From Snodgrassella sp. (lineage in GTDB: Bacteria; Pseudomonadota; Gammaproteobacteria; Burkholderiales; Neisseriaceae), in assembly GCA_024103515.1 (NCBI GenBank), contig JAGGIK010000002.1, positions 1 through 64,000 of the forward strand: a stretch of DNA of 64,000 nt, in the 5' to 3' direction. Shown here piece after piece: positions 1 through 9,959 of the stretch. Each line of letters begins with the position of its first letter. The stretch's first letter is position 1. The notes beneath the pieces were generated by a model. That model was not told the DNA's origin, ran no database searches, and saw nothing but the letters and a program-made list of their open reading frames with translations. Position numbers and translations under genes: made by a program.

Positions 1-465
1 ATTACTTATGCGCACAAAATACATATTATATTGGTCATATTAAAGAGATTGGGAAAATATACCAACAAACGTTTATTAATACCTATTCAAGACTGGCGTT
101 TGCGATATAGAACATACGAAAACAAAAGCCTACAGTGCGCAAACGAATGGCATATGTGAGCGGTTGCATAAGAAGATGAAGACCGAATGTTATGATATTA
201 TGTTTAGACGTAAAATATATACCGAACTGAAAGAGATACAACAAGATATTGAGCTTTGGCTAGAGATTTACAATCGGGAAAGAGCACATTCAGGGAAATA
301 CTGTTATGGTAAGACGCCTTGGCAAACTTGGGTAGAGACAAAAGGACTGGCTAAAGAAAAGCAGCTAGAGAATTTATTTTACTCATCAGACAGACATTGT
401 GTTAGCACGAATGCTGATGAGTAGGTAGTGTCTGTCAGATTAAGTTTAAGCTAGTACAGATTAAT
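1..465 (+). mobile_element. IS481-family insertion sequence remnant, transposase broken
   Basis: Two pieces of one DDE transposase sit in different frames. Positions 3-107 encode the strand around the first catalytic region (QNTYYIGHIKEIGKIYQQTF, then TYSRLAFA). From about 101 a second frame continues with DIEHTKTKAYSAQTNGICER and runs to a stop at 422-424. This second piece carries the QTNGICERLHK block with the last catalytic Glu and the family tail (LEIYNRERAHSGK, YGKTPWQTW). Compared with IS481-type transposases, roughly 50 residues holding the second catalytic Asp are missing at the junction, together with a frameshift, so the enzyme cannot work. The 5' part lies outside the window. The sequence at 428-460 (TGTCTGTCAGATTAAG and onward) probably holds the terminal inverted repeat, but the other end is not visible. 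Confidence 0.8.
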
Positions 466-586
466 CAATAATTAATATTATTCAGTTTAATCCAGTGCTC
501 TAAATTTTAAAACGGGCTGATTCTGCTTGATTTAGCTTTGATACCCATTCTATTTTAACTCTCATCATCAATGATAATTCCGATAA

Positions 587-616
587 AAAAACTGCCTGAC
601 AGCTATCAGGCAGTTT
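587..616 (-). terminator. Rho-independent terminator of aspS
   Basis: AAAACTGCCTGA and TCAGGCAGTTTT form a perfect stem with a short loop. It lies 20 bases past the aspS stop, with a run of T in the minus-strand direction. Confidence 0.8.
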
Positions 617-635
617 TCAGCATTAAATAGAGAAA

Positions 636-2444
636 TTAATTTTGTTCTTCAGTTTGCGCTTTCTGGCGCAAGCGCAAGCCTAATTCACGTAGCTGTTTTT
701 CATCGACATGATTAGGCGCATCAACCAGTAAATCCTGTGAACGTTGGGTTTTCGGGAAAGCAATAACGTCACGAATGGAGTCAGCACCAGCCATCAATGT
801 AACCAGACGATCCAGACCGAAAGCCAGTCCGCCGTGAGGAGGTGCACCATATTTGAGATTACTAAGCAGAAAGCCAAATTTATTTTCCTGTTCCTCTGGA
901 CTAATATTCAGTGCCTCAAATACTTTTTCCTGTATATCAGCACGATGGATACGAATCGATCCACCACCAATTTCCCAGCCATTCAACACCATATCATAGG
1001 CACGAGCAAGACAATGTTCGGGATCGGTATTAAGCAGATCTTCATGTCCTATTTTTGGTGCCGTGAATGGATGATGCATGGCTGACCAACGATTTTCATC
1101 TTCGTCATATTCAAACATGGGAAAATCGACTACCCACAATGGACGCCATTCATCGGTAAAGTAGCCATTATCAGCGCCATGCTCATGACCAATTTTGATC
1201 CGCAATGCACCAATAGCTTCATTAACGATTTTGGCTTTATCAGCACCAAAGAAGATGATATCGCCATTTTGTGCTGCAGTTTTTTCAATAATAGCCTGTA
1301 AGGCATTATCAGACAGGAATTTAACAATTGGAGATTGTAAACCGCTATCTTCACTATTATTGATTTTAGTTATATCATTAACTTTAATATAAGCTAAGCC
1401 TTTAGCACCATAGATACCAACAAATTCAGTATAGGTATCAATTTCTTTACGGCTTAATTTGGCGCCATTGGGTACGCGCAACGCCACAACACGACCATTT
1501 TTCATATCAGCAGCAGCACGGAATACTTTGAATTCTTCCGTTTCCATCACATCAGTTAACTCCGTAAACTGCAGGTTTACTCTTAGATCGGGTTTATCTG
1601 AACCATACAGGTACATGGCTTCATTCCAAGTCATGCGAGGGAATTTAGGCAGATTAACTGATAAAGCCTCCTGAAAAACGGTTTTAATCATATTTTCAGT
1701 GATGTCCATCACTTCATCTTCATTCAAGAAAGAAGTTTCAAGGTCGATCTGGGTAAATTCTGGCTGACGATCAGCACGTAAATCCTCATCACGGAAGCAT
1801 TTAACAATCTGATAATAACGGTCAAATCCAGCCACCATTAATAACTGTTTAAATAATTGTGGCGATTGAGGCAAAGCAAAAAATTCACCGGGAAAAACTC
1901 GGCTTGGTACCAGATAATCGCGGGCACCTTCTGGGGTAGAGCGGGTTAACATTGGCGTTTCAATGTCAATGAAATCTTGACTATCTAAAAATCGACGCAC
2001 AGCCATGGCTACACGATAACGCAAGCGCAAATTGTTTTGCATCACTGGACGACGCAAATCAATAATACGATTAGTTAGGCGTACATTTTCACTGATGTTT
2101 TCGTCATCAATTAAAAATGGGGGTGTAGCAGCTGTATTGAGAATTTCGATTTCTTTGGCCAATAGTTCGATACCGCCTGAAATCATTTTGTCATTTTTTG
2201 TACCCTCTGGGCGAGCGCGCACACGGCCAGTAATGCTCAGAACATATTCATTACGGGCAGAATCGGCCAATGCAAATGCTTCTGGAGTATCTGGATCTAT
2301 AACGACTTGTATAATACCTTCACGATCGCGCAGATCAATAAAGATCACACCACCATGATCTCGACGACGATGTACCCATCCTTTTACAGTTATGGTCTGA
2401 TCCAGATATTGCTCGTTTATTAGGCCACAATAATTTGTTCGCAT
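636..2444 (-). CDS. aspS: aspartyl-tRNA synthetase, bacterial type, probably non-discriminating
   Basis: Class II synthetase of 602 aa that charges tRNA with Asp in the cytoplasm. The N-terminal anticodon-binding OB fold contains [12 protein letters not shown] (residues 21-32). Motif 2 is [18 protein letters not shown] and motif 3 is [12 protein letters not shown] near the C-terminus. The bacterial GAD insertion domain lies between them, and the length is normal for the bacterial type. His30 in RRDHGG is the residue found in non-discriminating AspRS such as that of Pseudomonas aeruginosa; discriminating enzymes such as that of E. coli have Leu there. With gatCAB in the same window, this suggests the enzyme also makes Asp-tRNA(Asn) for amidation. 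That role is inferred and the family call is firm. A terminator follows the gene. Confidence 0.97.
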   Translation of the reverse strand: MRTNYCGLINEQYLDQTITVKGWVHRRRDHGGVIFIDLRDREGIIQVVIDPDTPEAFALADSARNEYVLSITGRVRARPEGTKNDKMISGGIELLAKEIEILNTAATPPFLIDDENISENVRLTNRIIDLRRPVMQNNLRLRYRVAMAVRRFLDSQDFIDIETPMLTRSTPEGARDYLVPSRVFPGEFFALPQSPQLFKQLLMVAGFDRYYQIVKCFRDEDLRADRQPEFTQIDLETSFLNEDEVMDITENMIKTVFQEALSVNLPKFPRMTWNEAMYLYGSDKPDLRVNLQFTELTDVMETEEFKVFRAAADMKNGRVVALRVPNGAKLSRKEIDTYTEFVGIYGAKGLAYIKVNDITKINNSEDSGLQSPIVKFLSDNALQAIIEKTAAQNGDIIFFGADKAKIVNEAIGALRIKIGHEHGADNGYFTDEWRPLWVVDFPMFEYDEDENRWSAMHHPFTAPKIGHEDLLNTDPEHCLARAYDMVLNGWEIGGGSIRIHRADIQEKVFEALNISPEEQENKFGFLLSNLKYGAPPHGGLAFGLDRLVTLMAGADSIRDVIAFPKTQRSQDLLVDAPNHVDEKQLRELGLRLRQKAQTEEQN

Positions 2445-2506
2445 TTTAATGCCTTTGTTGCTGTAATTTCAGTTAATTAGATGATAAAAAAATATTACTC
2501 TTTTTT

Positions 2507-3217
2507 TCAGTGTGTTTTACTGGTTTTGTGAGAAAAAATTTCGTGTAACGTAGGATGTTTTTGTTCATCAGGCTGAACCATACCTAGTGAAATAACATAC
2601 TTGAGGGCATCGTCAACACTCATGTCAATTTCATGTACATCGTTATGATGTACCATTATATAGTAACCGCCAGTCGGATTTGGTGTTGTAGGAACGTATA
2701 TGGGTATGTAGTCTTCACTCGAATCGTTGCCAAAGTGATGTGGCAAGGTGCTGTTTATTTCATTAGGAATATGGCCTGAAACAAATCCAATCGTCCAGAT
2801 ATTGGCTTGTGGAAAAGGAACCAGCACCGGTGTTTTGAAAGACTGGCGCGAATCGGATAATAACGATTCAGATACTTTTTTCACACCGCTATAAATGCTT
2901 TTGACCACAGGTATGTGACCCAACAATGCATCCCATACAGCAATTATCCTGCGTCCAAGCATATTTGCCGCCATCAGGCCGGTGAAAAATACAACGACCA
3001 TAGCTATTAATATACCCAAACCATGAATTTTATACCCAAATAAAGCTTGTGGTTGCAGCCGAGCTGGTAATATTGTGATTAAGTGATCAGCTACATCAAT
3101 AATATATCCAATCGCCCAAATGGTCACAATAATAGGCAGCCATACCAATACACCCATAAGCATGTATTTCCTAAATGATTTCTTCAGTTTTCCGCCCTCG
3201 GCAGGCTTAGGTGACAT
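2507..3217 (-). CDS. DUF502 family inner-membrane protein
   Basis: A 236-aa protein of the DUF502 family. Residues 17-40 (LMGVLVWLPIIVTIWAIGYI) and 68-90 (HGLGILIAMVVVFFTGLMAANML) are hydrophobic membrane segments. Between and after them comes the conserved family core: HIPVVKSIYSGVKKVSESLL, then VLVPFPQANIWTIGFVSG, then YVPTTPNPTGGYY. It lies 62 bases upstream of aspS on the same strand, a pairing common in beta-proteobacteria, so the two are probably co-transcribed. The biochemical role of the family is not established and I assign none. Confidence 0.9.
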   Translation of the reverse strand: MSPKPAEGGKLKKSFRKYMLMGVLVWLPIIVTIWAIGYIIDVADHLITILPARLQPQALFGYKIHGLGILIAMVVVFFTGLMAANMLGRRIIAVWDALLGHIPVVKSIYSGVKKVSESLLSDSRQSFKTPVLVPFPQANIWTIGFVSGHIPNEINSTLPHHFGNDSSEDYIPIYVPTTPNPTGGYYIMVHHNDVHEIDMSVDDALKYVISLGMVQPDEQKHPTLHEIFSHKTSKTH

Positions 3218-3618
3218 AGTAGGGTGGTTTCCTTGCTAATGATGATTTGTTTATAACGATAAATTTTATATTATACCTATATCTTGTCATTTTTACAGTG
3301 GCATTTGGTAAATGAAATTCGCTTCAGATAAATTCTTTCTTCAAGTAAGCTAAATAAGTTTTAAACCTAATCATTTTACGCTGGAAACTCTACAAGCTAC
3401 CTGTTCCAGACTGCATTAATGCCCCTTATCTTTGTTAATCTGATAAACTTATACAATTCAAAGTATTCAATTAATTCAATGTTCTCAATTCTGTAAACGA
3501 ATTTTTGATTACTGTAAAAACAAGCATTAAAATATTTTTTAATACTATATAATTCAATTAGCATATAACATTTAAATTTTCATTCTTAGCAAATGAACAG
3601 GGGTGAAAAATTAAACAC
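3218..3618. other. intergenic region between divergent DUF502 gene and comEC
   Basis: About 400 bases of AT-rich sequence with no open frame I can support. It must hold the promoters for both divergent genes. A TATAAT at 3548-3553 is a candidate -10 for comEC, but its -35 is weak (CATTAA), so I do not list a promoter. Confidence 0.5.
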
Positions 3619-5880
3619 ATGAGCAGTCAACTGAAAGAAAACTTAGCTTATGCATGGTTGCCATGGTGGGTGATGGGTGTTTGCTGTTCGTTTTTATTGC
3701 CATTATCAAGCTATCAATACTGGGTAATGGCAACTGTTTTACTAGGGCTAATGGCAATAAAGCCGGGTTGGCGATGGTGTCGTAATGGTTGCCTATTATG
3801 TATCGGTGTTATGTTTGCCATCTGGCGAACTGAAGCAGCATTAACGCATCAATGGCCTTTATCCGATAAATCTGACACTCAGCAGGTTACGTTGATTGTT
3901 ACTGATATTGCTCAGACCGACCAATTTCGTACCCGCTTTTTTGCTAAAGTCAGGCTAAATGATGGCCGAACACAAAATTGGTTGGTCAACGATTATGGCA
4001 AACAGCGTTGGCCTGCAGGGAGCCAATGGCGGGTCAAAGCTAAAGTACGTGCGGTTATCAGTGAGACAAATATTATCGGTTTCAATAAGGAGGCATGGGC
4101 TTTAGCCAATCACATAGGAGCAGAAGCCACCCTTAAGGGCAAGCGTGAATTGATCACTACTAAACTTAACTGGACTGGATCTTTATCGCACTGGCGGGCT
4201 AAACTAAGTGAGCGCTGGCAAAAACAGCAAGCGGTATATCCGCAAGGGGTAGCGTTACTGAAAGCATTGGCCGTAGGTGAACAATCAGCATTGCCGGCTC
4301 AAGCATGGCAAATATTTCGCCCTCTAGGACTGAATCATTTAGTCAGTATATCCGGTTTGCATGTTGGCATGTTGGCGATGTTGGCTGCATGGTTATGTGG
4401 GAAGCTACTGCATCTTTTGCCAGTGCGAATTGAACAGCCGTGGATTTATAAGCGATCTGTGGCAGTTATTACCGCTGTCATCTACAGTGCGCTTGCCGGA
4501 TTTGCTGTACCCACTCAGCGCAGCATGTTGATGATCATGATTCTAGCAATGACATGGCGGCGAGGGCATTTAAGGTCAATGCAAATTTGGTGGCTCACTA
4601 TTGCAATTGTTTTATTGTATGACCCTTTAGCTGTATTAAGTGTCGGGTTTTGGCTATCTTTTTTATTGGTAGCTGCATTAATGTGGGCTGGTGAAGGCAC
4701 TGGTCAGCTATCAAAATTGCGTCAGTTATTGCAATCACAGTGGGCTGCTGGTATGGCTTCTTTGGTGCTAGTCGCATATATTTTCGGTTCTGTTCCTTTA
4801 ATGTCGGCACCTGTTAATGCCCTTGCTATACCATGGTTTACCTTGGTACTTGTACCAGTGGCATTGATATCCTTAATTCTACCTATACCTTTTTTAGCAG
4901 ATATGGCTGCATGGATATCAGAAAAATCAATGCAGGCTTTATACGCTACGGCAAATTACGCTCCTGAATACTATCCTGCTCATGCACCGTTAGGTCTATG
5001 GCTACTAGCAACTATTGGTACTGCTATTCTATTGTTACCACGTGGTTTTTTTCTTCGACCTTTATGTCTGCTTGTTTTATTAATGCTTTTGTTATATAAA
5101 CCGTCACGCCCGTTGATGAATGAAGCCAGAGTGACGATATGGGATATCGGCCAAGGTTTAGCGGTCAGTATTAGTACGGCTAGGCATGATTTATTGTTTG
5201 ATACTGGTACTGACTATGCTGCCAAATCCATATTGCTGCCTAATTTACAAGCAATAGGTATCAAGCGTCTTGATACTTTGGTTTTATCACACAATGATGC
5301 TGATCATGACGGAGGTGCAGAATTGGTTAAAGCTAAACTGCGGCCTCAGCAAATTTTGGCTGGACAGGCTGGAGCTTATCCTTTCGCAGTTAAGCATTGT
5401 CAGGCAGGAATAAACTGGCAATGGGATGGTGTGTGGTTTGAGTTTCTCAATCAGCCTGTTAATGCTCAGGCTAAGAAAAATGATCAAAGTTGTGTATTGA
5501 GAGTTGTCAGTGCAGGCAAATCAGTATTGATTACTGGTGATCTGGCTAAAAGAGGAGAACGAAAACTTGTTGCAGCTTATGGAGATAAACTGTATAGCCA
5601 AATTCTACTTTTAGGTCATCATGGTAGCCGCACTTCTAGTGATGCTGAATTCATCCGAGTAGTTCGACCTGATTATGCGATTGCCAGTACAGGATTTGCC
5701 AATAGATACAATCACCCGCATTTACAGGTACAAGAATTGATAAAAAAAGAAAATATTTCTTTCCTACGTACTGATCGAATGGGAGGTATTGAAACGACAT
5801 TATCAATTAGATCGTTGCAATGGCAGCCATTGAGTCAAATTAAACCTTATTGGCAACGTAAGCCAATGGATAAACCCTAG
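3619..5880 (+). CDS. comEC: DNA uptake channel ComEC/Rec2
   Basis: Polytopic inner-membrane protein of 753 aa, the predicted channel that passes single-stranded DNA into the cytoplasm during natural transformation. The N-terminus has membrane helices and a DUF4131-type soluble segment (about residues 20-180). The Competence domain follows (about 205-490) with the hallmark HLVSISGLHVGM. The C-terminal metallo-beta-lactamase-like domain (about 505-740) carries DIGQG, the metal-site block SHNDADHDGG and LLGHHGSRTSSD. All three regions are intact, so uptake is probably functional. The start ATG follows AGGGG in ACAGGGGTGAAAAATT. It works with the type IV pilus machinery, part of which is encoded at 49522-52749. 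Confidence 0.95.
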   Translation: MSSQLKENLAYAWLPWWVMGVCCSFLLPLSSYQYWVMATVLLGLMAIKPGWRWCRNGCLLCIGVMFAIWRTEAALTHQWPLSDKSDTQQVTLIVTDIAQTDQFRTRFFAKVRLNDGRTQNWLVNDYGKQRWPAGSQWRVKAKVRAVISETNIIGFNKEAWALANHIGAEATLKGKRELITTKLNWTGSLSHWRAKLSERWQKQQAVYPQGVALLKALAVGEQSALPAQAWQIFRPLGLNHLVSISGLHVGMLAMLAAWLCGKLLHLLPVRIEQPWIYKRSVAVITAVIYSALAGFAVPTQRSMLMIMILAMTWRRGHLRSMQIWWLTIAIVLLYDPLAVLSVGFWLSFLLVAALMWAGEGTGQLSKLRQLLQSQWAAGMASLVLVAYIFGSVPLMSAPVNALAIPWFTLVLVPVALISLILPIPFLADMAAWISEKSMQALYATANYAPEYYPAHAPLGLWLLATIGTAILLLPRGFFLRPLCLLVLLMLLLYKPSRPLMNEARVTIWDIGQGLAVSISTARHDLLFDTGTDYAAKSILLPNLQAIGIKRLDTLVLSHNDADHDGGAELVKAKLRPQQILAGQAGAYPFAVKHCQAGINWQWDGVWFEFLNQPVNAQAKKNDQSCVLRVVSAGKSVLITGDLAKRGERKLVAAYGDKLYSQILLLGHHGSRTSSDAEFIRVVRPDYAIASTGFANRYNHPHLQVQELIKKENISFLRTDRMGGIETTLSIRSLQWQPLSQIKPYWQRKPMDKP

Positions 5881-5952
5881 AATTGTTATAATAAATAATG
5901 TCAAGACTAGCGTATAATAAGAATGTTTCAGCATCTTGTGGTAAGGGAATAT

Positions 5953-6384
5953 ATGCATTGGCGAAAATATTGTAGTTTAAGCATTGTATTGGCTCTAATG
6001 ATAACTGCCTGTGCAACACCCGAGCAAAAAGCGGCTAAAGCTGCTGCTCAGAAAGCGGCCCAACAAAAGCTTCAATTGGATTTAGCGGCTCAGTGTGATG
6101 CACGAACAGCTGAATTAATGCAGGTTCAAATGCAAAATCCTGCTTTTTTTACTGATCCTCAAAACGCCAAAATTGCTGAAGAATATAGGCAAAAGGTGAA
6201 TCTACCTATTTTTCAAAGCTGCTATAAGCTGGCCTGGAATAACTATGTCAATCAACTAAGAGTAGAACAGCTTCGTAGTTGGGAAGTGCGCAGACGATGG
6301 GATGATGATATGAATTGGATGATGTTCCGACCTAGATTATGCCGAGATATCATCAATGGTCGCACTATTGTTTATCGATGTTAA
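5953..6384 (+). CDS. small lipoprotein of unknown function
   Basis: A 143-aa lipoprotein. I chose the ATG at 5953 because it follows a good ribosome binding site (AAGGGA) and gives a normal signal: MHWRK, a hydrophobic stretch, then a lipobox ending ITAC. An upstream ATG at 5923 is in frame but would add an unlikely N-terminus. The mature part starts with an Ala/Lys/Gln-rich helix (TPEQKAAKAAAQKAAQQK) and continues with a mostly helical, Trp- and Arg-rich region holding three more Cys. The gene starts 73 bases after comEC and could share its transcript. I do not recognise the family. Confidence 0.75.
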   Translation: MHWRKYCSLSIVLALMITACATPEQKAAKAAAQKAAQQKLQLDLAAQCDARTAELMQVQMQNPAFFTDPQNAKIAEEYRQKVNLPIFQSCYKLAWNNYVNQLRVEQLRSWEVRRRWDDDMNWMMFRPRLCRDIINGRTIVYRC

Positions 6385-6480
6385 TGATGTTAATATAGTT
6401 TCGTTATGCTTTATTGTAGTTTTGTAATGTTGATTTAATGTAGTTCATAAATATCACAATTTAATTGAGGGATAATCAGA

Positions 6481-6969
6481 ATGGGATTAAGTCTATGCGT
6501 AATAGCAATGAAAACTTCGGATGAAAAAAAATTAGCAGAATTAACGCAATTATTCGATTTATCAGAGCCAATACCTTATTCAGGAGACGAGGACTTATTA
6601 TTAATGGTTTATGAACAAAAAAATGTCTATTATAAAAAAAATGATTTCATCACTATTTTTATGAATGAAGAATGTTTTTTTTCTAACGATTTTGATAACA
6701 TAGAGAAAAATTTAGCCACTTTGTCTGCAAACAGCGAAGTTCTTATGTGTCTTACCCAAAGTGTTACGACTACATTTTGGCTTGAGTATTATCAAAATGG
6801 TAACATGCTGCGTAGATGGGTCGAACAAGAGTATGAAGAGCAAATGAATATTGGCGATCCCATTCCTGCCGAACTCGATTATATGTCCAAAGATATATAT
6901 GAGCGTGATGAAGACGATTTTATGGATATCGTTAAAAATTTTTCTGGCATAGATATCAATCAATTGTAA
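6481..6969 (+). CDS. hypothetical acidic cytoplasmic protein
   Basis: A 162-aa acidic protein without a signal peptide or membrane segment. The start ATG follows GAGGGATAATCAGA, a good ribosome binding site. The C-terminal third is strongly acidic (EQEYEEQMNIGDPIP, YERDEDDFMDI). It is a single gene between a lipoprotein gene and a 620-base gap, and it is more AT-rich than its neighbours. Size, acidity and isolation resemble many immunity proteins of toxin systems, but there is no toxin gene beside it, so that is only a possibility. I do not recognise the family. Confidence 0.65.
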   Translation: MGLSLCVIAMKTSDEKKLAELTQLFDLSEPIPYSGDEDLLLMVYEQKNVYYKKNDFITIFMNEECFFSNDFDNIEKNLATLSANSEVLMCLTQSVTTTFWLEYYQNGNMLRRWVEQEYEEQMNIGDPIPAELDYMSKDIYERDEDDFMDIVKNFSGIDINQL

Positions 6970-7588
6970 TAAAATTACTCATTAAAAAAAATCGTGTAAG
7001 GAGGGTAAATTTTTACTCTCCAATTTAATTTCCCTTGTAACGATCTATACAGTAAATTTGATTAATGTAGCTCTAAAAACGAACTGTATTGCTTCCCATC
7101 CAAAACCAAACAGGCTTACATTTGATTTTTTTCGACAAATCATCTATTTTGAATATTAAACAACTCAGTTAAAAACGAGTTTAAGCAAAGTACAAACATG
7201 CTTTTCTAGAAGAAATCAATTTGACATCTAAATAAACTAATTCCAGGCGAAATAAAACTTTTTCTTAATTGAAAATTCTTATTAAATATTAAGAATATTC
7301 GCTTTATGCCTGCCGGAACTTTTCCCATCATGCGCAGAATAGTTGACCTCCTAAACTTGAATGAAATATCAACTTAATGCGAAACAATTTGCATTTTAAA
7401 TGCAAAATAGTGCCATACGAACCATAATATAAAAGGTCAATAATCAAATATATAAAGCTAATTTTAACATCTTGCTATATATGACAGATACTATACCTAT
7501 CTGAGTAATCAAATTAGAAAAATTTGATCATGAATATCACCAATCATTCATAAAAAAATTAGCAGATTTTTTCTAGCCATGAATTGAA
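6970..7588. other. gene-poor AT-rich region
   Basis: About 620 bases with no gene I can support. On the minus strand a stop-free stretch of about 55 codons (roughly 7210-7375) starts after a perfect AGGAGGT, but the ATG lies too far away and the product resembles nothing I know. The region ends at the lolA terminator. Confidence 0.4.
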
Positions 7589-7628
7589 TAAAAAAGCTGC
7601 CTTAACGATGAGTAAGGCAACTTTTTTA
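7589..7628 (-). terminator. Rho-independent terminator of lolA
   Basis: The stem GCTGCCTTA / TAAGGCAAC is flanked by A and T runs on both sides and lies 15 bases past the lolA stop. It could also stop transcripts on the plus strand. Confidence 0.75.
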
Positions 7629-7643
7629 TAAGCATCAAATTGA

Positions 7644-8258
7644 TTACTGACTTAATACATCCACGCCTTTTGGTGGCGTAAATTTGAATATTGAGCGGTC
7701 GAATTTGGGTTGGGTATTAATCTGCGTAAAAGTAATCGTGGTCAAATTACCAAAACTATCTTTAAGTTGCATATTCGCCAGATTATCGCCACGAAAGCCA
7801 ATACGTATATTTTGATAGCCGGTATTGCTACGTTTAGGCTTAGCTTGTATGTAATTGATACCATCTTTTTGACCATCATCTGCAAGAGAATAATTGGCAT
7901 TAAGGGCAGATTTATTGGAAAGAATTGCTGCTGGCGAATCACCAATAGTCTGATTTTGAGGGCGTTTAGTTACCTGAGCTAAATCCTGATCATATAGCCA
8001 AACAGTTTTTCCATCGCCAACAATTGTTTGTTTATAAGGTTTAACATATTCCCAGCGAAACAAACCTGGACGTTGAATAGCAAATGTACCAGACGTTACC
8101 TGCGTTCTTTTTTTACTTTTAACAGTCTGAGTAAATTGTCCCGAAATACCATCAGTATCACTATTAAATTTATGCAAGGTATCCAACCCCCCGGCATATA
8201 TCAAATTGATAGTCAAGACAAAGTAAACAGTGACAATGGTTTTGTCGAGGATCTTCAT
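7644..8258 (-). CDS. lolA: outer membrane lipoprotein carrier LolA
   Basis: Periplasmic chaperone of 204 aa that carries lipoproteins from the inner membrane LolCDE complex to the outer membrane receptor. A signal peptide (residues 1-22, cleaved after IYA) is followed by the LolA fold. Family blocks visible are SGQFTQTVKSKKRTQVTSGTF, RPGLFRWEYVKPYKQTIVGD, GKTVWLYDQDLAQVT and, near the end, FGNLTTITFTQINTQPKFD. The length is normal. It is transcribed alone or together with the DUF1090 gene 100 bases upstream, and ends at a clear terminator. Confidence 0.93.
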   Translation of the reverse strand: MKILDKTIVTVYFVLTINLIYAGGLDTLHKFNSDTDGISGQFTQTVKSKKRTQVTSGTFAIQRPGLFRWEYVKPYKQTIVGDGKTVWLYDQDLAQVTKRPQNQTIGDSPAAILSNKSALNANYSLADDGQKDGINYIQAKPKRSNTGYQNIRIGFRGDNLANMQLKDSFGNLTTITFTQINTQPKFDRSIFKFTPPKGVDVLSQ

Positions 8259-8359
8259 TGATTATTCCTTTAATATTTCTCGTAATTTGCTTAGTCTTAT
8301 CCAAATAGGACTAAAACAGGTTGCGATTTTTTTAAACTAAACAATCATTCGTAAGTTGA

Positions 8360-8770
8360 TTATTTTCGTACTTGATCGAAACGAGCAAGTTTTTCTTTGG
8401 CTTCGAGTAATTCACGTTTGTTTTCATCCAACCTCTGCATCACTTTACTGATTTTTTTAGCATCTCTTTTGGCTTGAACTGTTATCAGTTTTTGCTGAGT
8501 TTCAACCACTTTGGCGTTATATTTGTTTACTTTATCAACATATTGTTGACGCAACACACTGTCTGAACAATGATTAGTAATTGCAGTTTTTTCATTATTC
8601 AAACGAGAGATTTTTTTTTGATTTTGATTGGCCATAGCGTGCTGTAGTTGAATTTCAATTTGTTGCTTTTTCTCAGCGCAGGTCGGCCAGATATCATTAG
8701 CCATGGCCGGTATAGTTACTGATATGGCAGCTGTAATCATTAATGACTTAGCAAAAGTTACCATGTTCAT
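8360..8770 (-). CDS. DUF1090 family periplasmic protein (YqjC-like)
   Basis: A 136-aa protein with a signal peptide (about 1-24, ending MAN) and a mature part beginning IWPTCAEKKQQIEIQLQHA. Two conserved Cys (in PTCAEK and NHCSD) and a long, charged coiled-coil-like helix (KVVETQQKLITVQAKR onward) match the DUF1090 family, of which E. coli YqjC is a member. The family is exported and its function is unknown. It lies upstream of lolA on the same strand. Confidence 0.85.
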   Translation of the reverse strand: MNMVTFAKSLMITAAISVTIPAMANDIWPTCAEKKQQIEIQLQHAMANQNQKKISRLNNEKTAITNHCSDSVLRQQYVDKVNKYNAKVVETQQKLITVQAKRDAKKISKVMQRLDENKRELLEAKEKLARFDQVRK

Positions 8771-9041
8771 ACATATTTCCTCGTTATTTATAAAAAATAT
8801 ATGTTAGATCATTGTAAATCTAAATGCGGGCAAATACCAATTAATCTTATTAAACATTGTTAATTAAAAATGAGCACTAAGTCTAGCTAATCTCTACTTG
8901 AATAATAGGTAGTTACAGATTTTTAAATATTATAAGATTAAGATATATCCAATTCAGTTAGATGATTGATTGTTGTCTATTAACCAAACCAGTTATTTTA
9001 CTCAAACCTGAATTTTCTTCGTTACCAAGCCTGATTAAATC

Positions 9042-9926
9042 TTATCTCATGGCTGCACTTAACGCTTTTACGTTGTAACGGAACAAATCAATATAGGTAG
9101 TGGCCGGACTGCCGTTGCTTAAAGCGTCTGAATATAGTTTTCCAGCAATTTTGACACCTGTTTCCTTACTGATGCGTTGAATCATTCTAGGATTTTTAAT
9201 ATTTTCAACAAATACTGCTTTGATATTTTGATTGCGTATTTGATTAATGATTGTCGCAACCTGTCGAGCAGAAGGTTCAGCATCGGTACTGACACCTTGC
9301 GGTGCTATAAAAGAAATTTGATAACGTTTGGCCATATAACCAAAAGCATCATGTCCGGTAAGAACTTTGCGTTTTGCGATGGGTATCGTCGCAAAAGTTT
9401 TCTCAGCCCAATTGTGTAATTCATTTAACTGTTTTTCATAACTAACAAGACGATTCTGATAATATACTTTTCCGGCAGGATCAATTTTGATCAACGCATT
9501 AGTGATATTGCGAGCATAAATATGCATCAGTATCGGATCATTCCATACATGTGGATCATAAGTATGATGATGACCGTGTTCATCATTTGTCAATATTTGT
9601 GGACGAATACCCTGTACAGCATAGACTAACGGGGCGCTACTCTGTCCCGCAGCACGCTGTAATGCTGTCGGTTCTAGCCCATAACCATTTAACAAAATCA
9701 ATTTGGCACCACGCATTAGGCGCAAATCTTTACTGATCAACTGATACATATGAGTATCCTGATCAGCACCTATCAAAGTGAAAACCTGAATTCTTTCACC
9801 GCCAATCTGTCTAGTGACATCACCAAGAATGCTGAAACTCGCAACAACCGGTATGGGTGCTGCTTGCGCTATATGCATCAGCAAACTAAAAAAAGAAAAT
9901 AGAATGACAGTAAAAACACGTTTCAT
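9042..9926 (-). CDS. znuA: zinc ABC transporter, periplasmic zinc-binding protein
   Basis: Cluster A-I metal-binding protein of 294 aa that captures Zn2+ in the periplasm and delivers it to ZnuB. Signal peptide residues 1-22 (ending AQA). Metal ligands expected for the family are visible: His59 in DTHMY, His126 in DPHVW and the His in TGHDAFGYM. Residues 117-121 (HGHHH) form a short His-rich loop, typical of zinc rather than manganese binders. It is the last gene of the operon, 33 bases after znuB, the order seen in Neisseria. Zinc specificity is also supported by Zur-like boxes upstream of the operon. Mn2+ as an extra substrate cannot be excluded. Confidence 0.9.
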   Translation of the reverse strand: MKRVFTVILFSFFSLLMHIAQAAPIPVVASFSILGDVTRQIGGERIQVFTLIGADQDTHMYQLISKDLRLMRGAKLILLNGYGLEPTALQRAAGQSSAPLVYAVQGIRPQILTNDEHGHHHTYDPHVWNDPILMHIYARNITNALIKIDPAGKVYYQNRLVSYEKQLNELHNWAEKTFATIPIAKRKVLTGHDAFGYMAKRYQISFIAPQGVSTDAEPSARQVATIINQIRNQNIKAVFVENIKNPRMIQRISKETGVKIAGKLYSDALSNGSPATTYIDLFRYNVKALSAAMR

Positions 9927-9959
9927 ATTGGCTACCTAAAGAAAATTCATAATCAAAAT

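Noticed and set aside
7210..7375. Minus-strand frame of about 55 codons after a perfect AGGAGGT
   Set aside because: The first ATG is about 15 bases from the AGGAGGT, the product is unlike any family I know, and chance frames of this size are common. Not listed as a gene.
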